From positions 248,001 to 312,000 of the forward strand of contig JBFWNV010000003.1 of the NCBI GenBank assembly GCA_050250875.1: a stretch of 64,000 nucleotides of DNA, read 5' to 3'. The translations under genes were made by a program, and so were the position numbers. Shown here one piece after another: positions 51,905 through 61,199 of the stretch. The notes below the pieces were generated by a model, which saw only the letters and a program-made list of their open reading frames with translations, was not told the DNA's origin and made no database searches. Every line of letters starts with the position of its first letter. The first letter of the stretch is position 1. This DNA comes from CAWAYR01 sp050250875. Its GTDB lineage: Bacteria > Acidobacteriota > Vicinamibacteria > Vicinamibacterales > UBA2999.

Positions 51905-52414
51905 ATGCGTTCCCGAAAGCCCTACACCAACGCCACGTTCACGCGTCGTGTGGACCACGAGGCGGGTCGGCACCGGCCGCCAAGGGCGGCGTCGGAGCCC
52001 GCCGTGTGCGGCACGTGCGGCGCGGTGTACCGGCAGCGGCGCTGGTATCCCGCAGGCAGCGAGACCGGGGTGGAAGCGGAGCCGCCGACCGTGGTGACGT
52101 GTCCGGCCTGTGCCCGAGTCGCCCAGCACCTGCCCAGCGGGTTCCTGTATCTGGACGGGGCGTTCGTCGCCGCGCATCGCGACGAGATCGAACATCTGCT
52201 GCGCGCCGAGGCCGACCGCGCCGCCGAAGACAATCCGACCGCGCGGATCATGGAGTGGACGCGCGACCCGCATCATGCGGCCGTGGTGACCACGACCACC
52301 GAGCACCTGGCCCAGCGGCTGGGCCACGCCCTCGCCAAGGCGTTCCACGGCGACATCCGCTACGACTTCTCGCACGAGAACAAGCTGGCGCGCGTCTACT
52401 GGAGCCGCGACTGA
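51905..52414 (+). CDS. BCAM0308-family zinc-ribbon protein, 169 aa
   Basis: Two CxxC pairs (AVCGTCGAVYRQRRWYPAG, VVTCPACARVAQHLPSGFLY) form a zinc ribbon, followed by AHRDEIEHLLRAEADRAAED, ARIMEWTRDPHHAAVVTTTT and a C-terminal KAFHGDIRYDFSHENKLARV. This matches proteins called BCAM0308, named after a gene in the low-oxygen-activated locus of Burkholderia cenocepacia. The molecular function is unknown; the C-terminus resembles NMD3-like ribosome-binding parts. The sigma-54 promoter at 51860 ties it to the regulator at 59267. Confidence 0.7.
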   Translation: MRSRKPYTNATFTRRVDHEAGRHRPPRAASEPAVCGTCGAVYRQRRWYPAGSETGVEAEPPTVVTCPACARVAQHLPSGFLYLDGAFVAAHRDEIEHLLRAEADRAAEDNPTARIMEWTRDPHHAAVVTTTTEHLAQRLGHALAKAFHGDIRYDFSHENKLARVYWSRD

Positions 52415-52427
52415 GACGATTCGGCGG

Positions 52428-54092
52428 CTAGCGAGGTCCGGCGGTCAGCTGCTCGATGTACCAGCTGATGCGCGCCACCGCATCGCCGTGCGGCTCGAGG
52501 CCGCGCACCTCGTAGCGGATCGTGCCGTCGCCGTCGACGTAGAACGTCCACGGCGTGTCCTGCACGTCGAGCGCGGCGGCGGCCTCGTCGCGGGTCATGC
52601 GCAGCACCGGCATCTGGAACTTCCGCTCGGCGATGTAGCGCTCGAGCCGCTGCGGATCGTCGTCGAGGCTGACCAGCACGAAGCGCACGCGGGGGTCGTC
52701 CTTGTAGCGCTCGTAGGCCTGCTGGATCAGCGGGATCTCCTGCCGGCAGGCGCCGCACCAGGCGGCGAAGAAGTTGAGCAGCGTCACCTGGCCGCGCCCG
52801 TCGCCGAGCGCGACCTTCGCGCCGGCCAGGTCGGTGGTCGGCAGCGCCGGCAGCGGCTTGCCGATCGCCGACGACAGCAGCGCGCGCCGCCGCTCGGCGC
52901 GGCGCCGCTCGAGTTCGCGCCCGATGTTGATCTCGGCGTCGGCGGCGGTGACCCCTTCGGCGGCGTAGAGACCGGCCAGCGCCGCCGCGGCGGCCTGGCG
53001 CAGCGGCGCCATCGGCGGCGCGCTCTCGAGCGCCAGGGCGTCGTAGTAGCGCTCCCGGGCGGTGTCGGCGTCGCGCCGGGCTTCGGCGAGGCGGGCGCGA
53101 TGGAACTGGACCAGAAAATCGTTGCCGCTGACGAAACGGGCCGCCTCGTCGAGCCTGGCGGCGGCGGTCGCGAGGTCACCCTGGAGAAACGCCGTCCAGC
53201 CGAGCAGGTCGGTGAAGAGCGCGCGATTGCGATCGCGCGAGTTCTGCACCTTGCCGCCGAGTTTGTAGGACGGCTCGTTCTCGGTGATGAAACGGTCGCC
53301 CGCCTCGAGGCCGTCGGCGGCCAGGACCCGGGCCCGCGCCAGGGCGACGCCGCGGGTGGTCAGCAGGGTGATCGCCGCGGCATAGGCCACGGGATCCGGC
53401 CGCAGCGCGAGCCGCGCCTCGATCGCCGGCAGCATCTCGGCCTCGGCGGCCTGCGGCCACCCCTGCCACGCGGAGAACAAGCGGGCGTAGGCGTCGAAGA
53501 CGCGCGGGCTGTCGGGGTGCGCCGCGATGAACGAGCGCGCCAGCGCGGCCGCTTCGGCCGGCCGCCCGGCCTTGGCCGCGGCGTCGATCCGGGCGATCGC
53601 CTCGGCCTCGGCCTCGGCCACGCGTTCGCCGCGCGCCGCGGCGCGGCCTCGAGTCGCCGCCGGGTGGCCGGGCGCCAGCGCCAGGGCCCGGTCGAACGCG
53701 GCCCCGGCCGCGTCCCGCTGCCCATCGAGCAGCAGCGCCTCGCCGAGGGCGACCTGCGGCTCGGCCCAGTCGGGCCGCAACGACGCGGCGCGGCGGAAGG
53801 CGTCGAGCGCCATCGGCCGTTGATCGACCTCTTCGTGCCAGCCGGGGAACGCGCCCTCGGCCTGCCAGCCGCGAAACGCGCGGATGCGGCCGAGCCCGAG
53901 CCACGCCTCGGCGGCCACGCGCGGATCGGCGGTGGCCCGCTCGAACCCGCGCACCGCGGTGGCGGTGTGCAGCCGTGCCCAGTCCCGCTGGGCCTGAGCA
54001 ACGAGCGCGGCGCCGTCCTGGGCAACGCCCGCCGCCGGCGACACCAGGCACGCGGCGACGACGACCCCCGCCGCCGACCATCGCATCGGCAT
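52428..54092 (-). CDS. Secreted TPR protein with C-terminal TlpA-like thioredoxin domain, 554 aa
   Basis: Signal peptide about 1-24. A helical TPR-like region of about 370 residues (AFRRAASLRPDWAEPQVALG, AAGAAFDRALALAPGHPAAT) is followed by a thioredoxin fold: GQVTLLNFFAAWCGACRQEI (redox pair CGAC), RVRFVLVSLDDDPQRLERYI and DTPWTFYVDGDGTIRYEVRG. A periplasmic thiol-disulfide oxidoreductase, possibly in cytochrome maturation. It follows a second thioredoxin-domain gene by 23 bases and ends 13 bases from the convergent BCAM0308-like gene. Confidence 0.85.
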   Translation of the reverse strand: MPMRWSAAGVVVAACLVSPAAGVAQDGAALVAQAQRDWARLHTATAVRGFERATADPRVAAEAWLGLGRIRAFRGWQAEGAFPGWHEEVDQRPMALDAFRRAASLRPDWAEPQVALGEALLLDGQRDAAGAAFDRALALAPGHPAATRGRAAARGERVAEAEAEAIARIDAAAKAGRPAEAAALARSFIAAHPDSPRVFDAYARLFSAWQGWPQAAEAEMLPAIEARLALRPDPVAYAAAITLLTTRGVALARARVLAADGLEAGDRFITENEPSYKLGGKVQNSRDRNRALFTDLLGWTAFLQGDLATAAARLDEAARFVSGNDFLVQFHRARLAEARRDADTARERYYDALALESAPPMAPLRQAAAAALAGLYAAEGVTAADAEINIGRELERRRAERRRALLSSAIGKPLPALPTTDLAGAKVALGDGRGQVTLLNFFAAWCGACRQEIPLIQQAYERYKDDPRVRFVLVSLDDDPQRLERYIAERKFQMPVLRMTRDEAAAALDVQDTPWTFYVDGDGTIRYEVRGLEPHGDAVARISWYIEQLTAGPR

Positions 54093-54115
54093 CACGGACC
54101 TCACGGCCGGCCGCC

Positions 54116-55117
54116 TCACGGCGCGGCGCTGCTGGCCTTCGACTCGAGGATCGCCCGGATGTGCGGTTCGATCTGCTCCATCGTCATCTGGCCGGGGTGA
54201 TAGAGCCGGACCACGCCGGCGCGATCGACCAGCACCACGGTGGGGGTGGTGCTGACGCCGTAGTTCCTGATGTTCTCCTCGCTGACCGGCACCCATTCGC
54301 GGGCCAGCCAGGGGTAGACCTCGTCGCGCACCCTGGCCATGTAGGCCATCTCCTCGGCCGGCGGCGCCGGTGCGCGTTTGGCGACGTAGCCGTAGCGCTG
54401 CGTGGGCGCGACCACGGTCAGGCCCTGGTCGCGGTACCGTCCGAGCAGCGACTCGAGCACCGTCGACATCACCTTGCAGTCGGGGCACCAGTGCGCCCAG
54501 AAGAACAGCACCACCGGCTTGCCCTTGAGCGCCGAGACGGCCCCAGGGGCGACCGTGCCGAGATACTCGGCGGTCTCGAGCGGCGGCGCCGGCTGGCCTT
54601 CCAGGGACAGCAGATTGATGTTCTTCTGGATGCGGGCGCGGATCGAGGTGGCGCGATACGTCGCCAGCTCCTGCTGCAGCAGGTAGACGGCGTCGGCGCG
54701 GGCGCCGCGCTGGGCGTGCACGTGGGCCCGCACCTCGATGGCCGCGCCGATGGCGATCGGCAGCCGCGGCTCGTCGTCCATGCCGCGCGTCTTCAGCGCC
54801 TCCAGGCACAGGTCGTAGGTTTCGAGGGCGTAGTTCTCGGCGCGATCGAGCTGCCCTGCGGCCAGCGCGCCGCGGCCCAGCCACGACAGCGCCTCGAGCG
54901 CCTCGGGCGTCACCCCGCGGCTGGCGCGGTAAGCGTTCAGCAGCGCGTCGCCGCCGGCGAAGTCGCCTTTGGCGATCGCCGCCCTGACATCGGCGATGAC
55001 GCTCTGCGGTTTGGCGGTGGCCGGGGCCGCGGCGGTCTGGGCCACGGCGCGCGCCGCCGGAATCGACAGGACCAGAGCGGTGGCCAGGACGAGCGCGGAG
55101 CGGGTCGGGTGTCTCAC
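54116..55117 (-). CDS. Secreted TlpA/thioredoxin-like protein, 333 aa
   Basis: GTG at 55117 with GGGGAG upstream. Signal peptide about 1-27 (ALVLATALVLSIPAARAVAQ). A helical N-terminal part precedes a thioredoxin domain with GKPVVLFFWAHWCPDCKVMS (redox pair CPDC), a long insertion (GYVAKRAPAPPAEEMAYMAR) and the cis-Pro loop YGVSTTPTVVLVDRAG. It forms a two-gene operon with the TPR-thioredoxin protein, so the pair may act as redox partners. Confidence 0.85.
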   Translation of the reverse strand: MRHPTRSALVLATALVLSIPAARAVAQTAAAPATAKPQSVIADVRAAIAKGDFAGGDALLNAYRASRGVTPEALEALSWLGRGALAAGQLDRAENYALETYDLCLEALKTRGMDDEPRLPIAIGAAIEVRAHVHAQRGARADAVYLLQQELATYRATSIRARIQKNINLLSLEGQPAPPLETAEYLGTVAPGAVSALKGKPVVLFFWAHWCPDCKVMSTVLESLLGRYRDQGLTVVAPTQRYGYVAKRAPAPPAEEMAYMARVRDEVYPWLAREWVPVSEENIRNYGVSTTPTVVLVDRAGVVRLYHPGQMTMEQIEPHIRAILESKASSAAP

Positions 55118-55249
55118 GGTCGAACTCCCCACGAATGGGCCCCGGCCGGCCGGGACGTGCCGGCCCATCTTACCCGGATCGGGGGCCGCCGCCATGGCAA
55201 CGCCGACTGCCTCGTCCGTGGCACGAGAGCGGCGTAGGATCGTCCCGAC

Positions 55250-56494
55250 GTGATCGGAACCCTGACCTGGAACGTGGTGGTGCCGCTGGCGATCGCCGCC
55301 CTCGGCGGCGCCGCCGTCGGGCTCGAACGCCAGGCGTCGGGCCATGCCGAGGGGCCGAAGGCGCGATTCGCCGGCATCCGCACGTTCACGCTGCTCGGCC
55401 TGCTCGGCGGCATCGCCGGCCAGCTCATGACCGAGGGACTCCTGGCGGTCGCCGGCGCGCTCCTGGCCGGCGGTGCCGCGCTGGTGGTCGCCGCCTACGT
55501 GGCGGCGAGCCGGCAGGACGTCGATGGCACCACCGAGGTCGCCGCCCTCGTCGTGCTCGCGGCCGGGACGCTCGCCGGCGCCGGCCGCAGCGGCGCGGCC
55601 GGCGCGATCATCGCCACCACCGGGTTGCTGCTGGTCGAGAAGACGCGTCTGCACGCCCTGGCGGCGCGCGTGGACAGCAGCGATCTGCGTTCGGGCCTGC
55701 GCTTCGCGGCGATGGCGCTGGTGATCCTGCCGGTGCTGCCGGCCGGGCCGTTCGGGCCGGGGATCGGCGTACGGCCGCGGGAGCTCTGGGCCCTGGTGCT
55801 CTTCTTCAGCGGCCTCAGCTTCGCCGGCCACCTCGCCCGCCGCATGCTCGGCCCGGGACACGGGTTGACCGCCGCGGGAGCGATCGGCGGACTGGTGTCG
55901 TCCACCAACGTCACGCTCACGTTCGCCCGCACGAGCCGCGAGGAGCGGGGGTTGGCGCCGTCGCTCGCCGCCGGGGCCCTCGCCGCGAACGCGATGCTCT
56001 TCCCACGCGTGCTGCTGGCGACCGCCGTGCTGAACCTGCCGTTGGCGGTGGTGCTGGCGCCGCGTCTCCTCCCGGCGGTCGTGGTCGCCGGCGGCGCGGT
56101 CCTGTGGACGCTGCGCCGGCCGCACGACAGCGGCGACGTGCCGGTCGCCACCGACAACCCGTTGAAGGTCGGCGCCGCCCTGCAGATGACGGCGCTGTTC
56201 CAGCTCGTCCTCTACGGCGTCGATGCGGCCCGCGAGGCCTTCGGCGCCCTCGGACTGCTGGCGTCGGGCGCCGTGCTGGGCCTGACCGATGTCGATGCCC
56301 TCACGGTGACGATGGCGCGCGGCGCGGTGCCGAGCCTCGACGTCGCGGCTCGCGCCATCGTCGTCGGCGTGCTCGCCAACAGCGTGCTCAAGCTCGCCAT
56401 CGCCCTCGTCGTCGGCGGCCCCGGATTCCGCGCCCGCGCCGCTGCCGCGCTGGCGGCGATCGCCGTGGCCGTGGCCGCCGGGCTGGCCTGGTAG
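55250..56494 (+). CDS. MgtC/DUF4010-type membrane protein, 414 aa
   Basis: About twelve hydrophobic segments. The N-terminal 130 residues match the MgtC/SapB domain (LAIAALGGAAVGLERQASGH, RFAGIRTFTLLGLLGGIAGQ), and the rest matches DUF4010 (AAMALVILPVLPAGPFGPG, GLTAAGAIGGLVSSTNVTLT, LTDVDALTVTMAR). Possibly involved in Mg or phosphate homeostasis; the full-length family is uncharacterised. GTG at 55250, nine bases after TAGGAT, leaderless. Confidence 0.85.
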   Translation: MIGTLTWNVVVPLAIAALGGAAVGLERQASGHAEGPKARFAGIRTFTLLGLLGGIAGQLMTEGLLAVAGALLAGGAALVVAAYVAASRQDVDGTTEVAALVVLAAGTLAGAGRSGAAGAIIATTGLLLVEKTRLHALAARVDSSDLRSGLRFAAMALVILPVLPAGPFGPGIGVRPRELWALVLFFSGLSFAGHLARRMLGPGHGLTAAGAIGGLVSSTNVTLTFARTSREERGLAPSLAAGALAANAMLFPRVLLATAVLNLPLAVVLAPRLLPAVVVAGGAVLWTLRRPHDSGDVPVATDNPLKVGAALQMTALFQLVLYGVDAAREAFGALGLLASGAVLGLTDVDALTVTMARGAVPSLDVAARAIVVGVLANSVLKLAIALVVGGPGFRARAAAALAAIAVAVAAGLAW

Positions 56495-56592
56495 CTGCGC
56501 GCCAGTTCGCACTTGGAGGAAAATCCCGCCACCGGGGCCGGCATCGGCCACTGGTTCTACCTGTATCCCGCGGCGATCCGCGCTCGACCGGG

Positions 56593-56608
56593 AGGCACGG
56601 GCTTTGCC
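56593..56608 (+). promoter_or_regulatory. Sigma-54 promoter of the YIP1-Hsp20 pair
   Basis: AGGCACG-GGCT-TTGCC; GG at 56594 and GC at 56606 are 12 bases apart. It matches the consensus TGGCACG-N4-TTGCW except at the first and last base. It ends 24 bases before the ATG at 56632. The remaining upstream gap (56495-56592) shows nothing else. Confidence 0.65.
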
Positions 56609-56631
56609 CTGATCGGGAAATGGAGGCGTCG

Positions 56632-57165
56632 ATGACCCGCTTCATCCGTCGCGTGCTGGGTGTGCTCGGGCTCGACGCCGCCACCTTCGAAGACGTCGAG
56701 GCCGACCGCGGGGCGTTGCCGCAGGCGCTGATCGTGGTGGCGCTCGCCGGCGTCGGCGCGGGTATCGGTGTGGCCGGAATCGGCGACACGGCGCCGCGGA
56801 CCATCGCCGTGGTCACCGCGGCGTCGGTCGCGGCGTGGATCGCGTGGGCGATCGTGGTCCATCAGGTCGGCGCCCACCTGCTGCCAGAGCCAGGGACGGC
56901 GGTCGACTTCGGCCAGGTGCTGCGCACGCTCGGCTTCGCCGCGGCGCCCGGGATGTTCCGGGCCTTCGAGGTGTTCGGCGCCACGCGGTGGCTGTTCTTC
57001 CCGCTCACCGCGGTGTGGATGGTCGCGGCGATGACCCTCGCCATCCGTCAGGCCTTCGACTACGGCTCGCTGGGGCGGGCGGTGGCGGTGAGCCTGCTCG
57101 GCTGGGCGGTACTCGTCACGGTCGGCGCGGGCGTCGGCTTGTGGCTCGCGGTGCCGGTGTCGTGA
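56632..57165 (+). CDS. YIP1-family membrane protein, 177 aa
   Basis: Four to five hydrophobic segments (ALIVVALAGVGAGIGVAGIG, AASVAAWIAWAIVVHQVGAH, LFFPLTAVWMVAAMTLAIRQ, LGWAVLVTVGAGVGLWLAV) in the arrangement of Yip1-domain proteins, with FGQVLRTLGFAAAPGMFRAF between them. It starts MTRFIRRVLGVLGLDAATFE; the GGAGG at 56621-56625 decides the ATG at 56632. Probably cotranscribed with hsp20, 52 bases downstream, from the sigma-54 promoter. Confidence 0.75.
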   Translation: MTRFIRRVLGVLGLDAATFEDVEADRGALPQALIVVALAGVGAGIGVAGIGDTAPRTIAVVTAASVAAWIAWAIVVHQVGAHLLPEPGTAVDFGQVLRTLGFAAAPGMFRAFEVFGATRWLFFPLTAVWMVAAMTLAIRQAFDYGSLGRAVAVSLLGWAVLVTVGAGVGLWLAVPVS

Positions 57166-57217
57166 GGTCGGCGCCGGCGAACACGCCCGCGCGTTCGTAC
57201 AAGAAAGGAGCGCTGTC

Positions 57218-57685
57218 ATGGCAGGCACGGCAATGACTCGGGGAGGTGCGATGCTCGAACCGTTCGGCATGATGCGCCGGCTGTCCACCGAGATGGATCG
57301 GTTCTTCGGCGGACTGCCCAAGGCGTTCACCGCCGGACCGTTCGACGGCTGGGTGCCCGAAGTCGAGGCGTTCGCCAGGAACGGCCAGTTCGTGGTCCGG
57401 GCGGATCTGCCGGGGATGAGCGACAAGGACGTGAAGGTCGAGGTACTGGGCAACCGCATGACCATCAGCGGCGAACGGACCCAGGAGAAGGAGACCAAGG
57501 ACGCCGACTACTACGCCACCGAGCGGTCGTACGGTGCGTTCAGCCGCGTCGTCACGTTGCCGGAGGGCGCCGCCGCCGACAAGGCGACCGCCACCTTCAA
57601 GCAGGGCGTGCTGGAGGTTCAGGTGCCGATGCCCCCGGCGCCGGCCGCGCCCGCCGCCCGCACCGTCCAGGTGAAGTCGGCCTAA
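57218..57685 (+). CDS. Small heat shock protein Hsp20, 155 aa
   Basis: Alpha-crystallin domain: WVPEVEAFARNGQFVVRADL, PGMSDKDVKVEVLGNRMTIS, GERTQEKETKDADYYATERS, YGAFSRVVTLPEGAAADKAT and TFKQGVLEVQVPMP. The N-terminal arm is short (LEPFGMMRRLSTEMDRFFGG). ATP-independent holdase that keeps unfolding proteins soluble. AAGAAAGGAGCGCTGTC precedes the ATG. Hsp20 genes are common in hypoxia/dormancy regulons, which agrees with the FixL-like kinase nearby. Confidence 0.93.
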   Translation: MAGTAMTRGGAMLEPFGMMRRLSTEMDRFFGGLPKAFTAGPFDGWVPEVEAFARNGQFVVRADLPGMSDKDVKVEVLGNRMTISGERTQEKETKDADYYATERSYGAFSRVVTLPEGAAADKATATFKQGVLEVQVPMPPAPAAPAARTVQVKSA

Positions 57686-57692
57686 ACGACGA

Positions 57693-57726
57693 GAGGCGCC
57701 GGATTCCCAACGGGATCCGGCGCCTC
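57693..57726. terminator. Hairpin between hsp20 and the convergent winged-helix gene
   Basis: GAGGCGCCGGAT and ATCCGGCGCCTC form a 12-bp stem, extended by CCC/GGG around an AAC loop with one bulged T. It begins 8 bases after the hsp20 stop. No T-run follows. Confidence 0.6.
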
Positions 57727-57770
57727 GGCCGAGTCCGGCAGCGCCACGACGCAGCGACCGATCGCCTCGA

Positions 57771-57992
57771 TCAGGCCGCCGTCGGCCGCACGTACATCCC
57801 GACGTCGTTGACGTCGAGATATCCGCTCTCCACCAGCCTGCCCAACACCCGCCCGCACACCCCCGGATCCAACGCCCAGAGCCGACGCGCCTGATCGGCC
57901 GTCAACGCCAACCCGGGCATCTCCTCGAACTCCAGACGAACCGCACGAAGCAGGTCATCCAGGTTGGTGGGGTTGCTCAGCCGTTCAGCCAT
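57771..57992 (-). CDS. Small winged-helix-like protein, 73 aa
   Basis: Start ATG at 57992 with GGAGG upstream. DLLRAVRLEFEEMPGLALTA, DQARRLWALDPGVCGRVLGR and LVESGYLDVNDVGMYVRP form three helices followed by a beta wing, as in compact winged-helix DNA-binding or protein-interaction modules. It may be a local regulator of the stress cluster. A sigma-54 promoter lies 26 bases upstream. Confidence 0.7.
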   Translation of the reverse strand: MAERLSNPTNLDDLLRAVRLEFEEMPGLALTADQARRLWALDPGVCGRVLGRLVESGYLDVNDVGMYVRPTAA

Positions 57993-58017
57993 GGTGCCCT
58001 CCGCAGGACATCGCGAG

Positions 58018-58033
58018 AGCGAAAGGTGTGCCA
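58018..58033 (-). promoter_or_regulatory. Sigma-54 promoter of the winged-helix gene
   Basis: On the minus strand TGGCACA-CCTT-TCGCT (58033-58018), with GG and GC 12 bases apart; the -24 half is perfect and the -12 half has TCGC for TTGC. It ends 26 bases before the ATG at 57992. Confidence 0.55.
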
Positions 58034-58121
58034 TCGGCGTGCAGCCACGGGCGTGGGCGATTGCCGCCGAGCGGGCCGGCCAGGGCCACGGGCGCCGGGG
58101 AATCCTTCCCGGCCGCGTCGG

Positions 58122-59207
58122 CTAATGCTGCGGCAGCTCGATGACCACGGTCGTGCCCTGCCCCGGCGCACTCTGGAGATACATCGACCCGAGGTGCTCC
58201 TCGACGACGCGGCGCGCGATCGGCAGGCCCAGCCCGGTGCCGCGCGTCTTGGTCGTGAAAAAGGGCTCCAGGCAGCGCCCGGCAACCTCGCCGGCCATGC
58301 CCGGCCCGTCGTCGCGGACCGTGACGACATAGCCCCCGGGCCGTCGGCGGCCGGTGACGCGGACCACGCCCTTGTGTTTCATCGCCTGGGCGGCGTTGGT
58401 CATCAGGTTGAGCAGGGCGCGGCCCATCTGCGCCGGGTCGATGTCGAGCGTCGCCTCGTCGCCCGACACCTCGAAGCGCACGCCGGCGGCGACCGGATCG
58501 CTGGCCACCAGCGCCGCGGTGGCGCGGACGAGATCCAGGAAGGCCGCGCGCTTGAACACCGGGGGGACCGGCCGGGCGTAGATGAGCAGGTCGCTCACGA
58601 GGTGATCGAGCGAGTCGACCCGGAGGAGCAGGTCGCCGAGCACCTTGCGCTCGGGCGAATCGGCGGCGAAACGGGTCTGGATGACCTCGACCACGCCCTT
58701 GATCGCCGCCAGCGGGTTGCGCACCTCGTGGGCGACGACGGCGGCCAGTTCCCCGACCCGGGCCAGCGTCTGGCGCTCCTGCAGCATTGCCTCGAGCTGC
58801 TTCTGGCGGGTCAGGTCGCGCAGGATTCCGGTGAACTTCCGCGCCCCGCCGACCGTGGTCTCCCCCACCGCCAGCGACAGCGGGAACTCGGTGCCGTCGG
58901 CGCGGCGGCCGCGCACCTCGCGGCCGATGCCGATGATGCGGCGCTCGCCCGTGGTCAGGTATCGCCGCAGGTAGCCGTCGTGCTCGTCGTGGAACGGCGC
59001 CGGCATCAGCATGCTGACGTTGCGGCCGCGGACCTCGTCGGCGCGGTAGCCGAACATCGTCGTCGCCGCGGCGTTGAGCCACTCGATGACGCCGGTGTCG
59101 TCGATCACCACCAGCCCGTCCACGACGGTCTCGGCGACGGCGCGGTAGAGCGACTCGTGCAGGGCCGCCGGCGCGTCGCCGCCCGACGCGGGGAGTTCGG
59201 GAGCCAT
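58122..59207 (-). CDS. FixL-like haem-PAS sensor histidine kinase, 361 aa
   Basis: A soluble kinase with one PAS domain (about 18-135) that aligns closely with the FixL oxygen-sensing haem PAS. HDEHDGYLRRYLTT and RRIIGIGREVRGRRADG place His76, Arg82 and Arg96 at the positions of FixL proximal His200, Arg206 and Arg220 (Bradyrhizobium numbering). FixL His214 is Arg90 here. The kinase core has H-box VVAHEVRNPLAAIKG (His160), N-box NLMTNAAQAM, and G-boxes VRDDGPGMAG and TRGTGLGLPIARR. No membrane segment. It lies divergent from the sigma-54 activator at 59267, its probable partner. Haem binding is inferred from the conserved residues. Confidence 0.85.
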   Translation of the reverse strand: MAPELPASGGDAPAALHESLYRAVAETVVDGLVVIDDTGVIEWLNAAATTMFGYRADEVRGRNVSMLMPAPFHDEHDGYLRRYLTTGERRIIGIGREVRGRRADGTEFPLSLAVGETTVGGARKFTGILRDLTRQKQLEAMLQERQTLARVGELAAVVAHEVRNPLAAIKGVVEVIQTRFAADSPERKVLGDLLLRVDSLDHLVSDLLIYARPVPPVFKRAAFLDLVRATAALVASDPVAAGVRFEVSGDEATLDIDPAQMGRALLNLMTNAAQAMKHKGVVRVTGRRRPGGYVVTVRDDGPGMAGEVAGRCLEPFFTTKTRGTGLGLPIARRVVEEHLGSMYLQSAPGQGTTVVIELPQH

Positions 59208-59250
59208 GGGCCGAGTCTAGCAGGCGGGCCGCGCCGGCCGAGCCACTGGA

Positions 59251-59256
59251 TATACT
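59251..59256 (+). promoter_or_regulatory. -10 box TATACT of the sigma-54 activator gene
   Basis: TATACT ends 10 bases before the ATG at 59267, with no ribosome site between, so the transcript is probably leaderless. Confidence 0.55.
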
Positions 59257-59266
59257 GGTGCCCGCG

Positions 59267-60643
<1,377 letters not shown>

Positions 60644-60752
60644 GCCCGGTGGGGCCCTGGCGCCAGGGAATCTTCCTCGCCCCGGGGCGGACATCTGCCC
60701 CGTCGGCCGGCAAATTGCCGTAGAATGCCGCGGTTTCGCCGCCGCCGCTGGT

Positions 60753-60768
60753 CGGCACGCCCGTTGCT
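60753..60768 (+). promoter_or_regulatory. Sigma-54 promoter of the receiver-UspA operon
   Basis: CGGCACG-CCCG-TTGCT; GG at 60754 and GC at 60766 are 12 bases apart; only the first base departs from TGGCACG-N4-TTGCW. A TAGAAT at 60721-60726 suggests a second, sigma-70-type promoter. Confidence 0.65.
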
Positions 60769-60782
60769 CAAGGTCTTGGGGG

Positions 60783-61172
60783 TTGAGCGACGTGGCCAAT
60801 GTGATCGTGGGCGATGACGAGACGTTGATTCGGTGGGCGCTCGGGCAGCGGCTGTCCCGGGACGGCCACGTCGTCAGCGAGGCGGTCGATGGGGCGGCGG
60901 TGCTCGATCTGCTCGCCGTCGTGCCACCGCCGACGGTCGTGGTGCTCGACGTCAAGTTGCCTGACATGAGCGGCCTGGCGGTGTTGGAGGAGATCCGGAA
61001 GCGCCGCCCGGACGCCGCCGTGCTGATGATGACGGCGTACTGGGCGGGCGATGCGCTGGTGCAGGCCCGGCAGCTGGGCGCGCAGGCGCTGCTCGGCAAG
61101 CCGCTCGACCTCGATCGCGTCGCCAGCGCGGTCGACGAAGCGTTGACCGGCAGCCGCACCGGCACGACGTGA
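60783..61172 (+). CDS. Single-domain response regulator, 129 aa
   Basis: Stand-alone receiver: NVIVGDDETLIRWALGQRLS with the acidic pair, phosphoacceptor Asp56 in VVVLDVKLPD, VLMMTAYWAGDAL with the Thr switch and ALLGKPLDLD with the Lys. It closely resembles the receiver of the sigma-54 activator (DDE.LIRW.L..RLS), so it may come from duplication of it and could compete for phosphate. Start TTG at 60783 or GTG at 60792; the predicted sigma-54 start point near 60779 favours the latter. Confidence 0.85.
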   Translation: MSDVANVIVGDDETLIRWALGQRLSRDGHVVSEAVDGAAVLDLLAVVPPPTVVVLDVKLPDMSGLAVLEEIRKRRPDAAVLMMTAYWAGDALVQARQLGAQALLGKPLDLDRVASAVDEALTGSRTGTT

Positions 61173-61199
61173 CGTGGTGACGATAAGGGAGACCGACCG

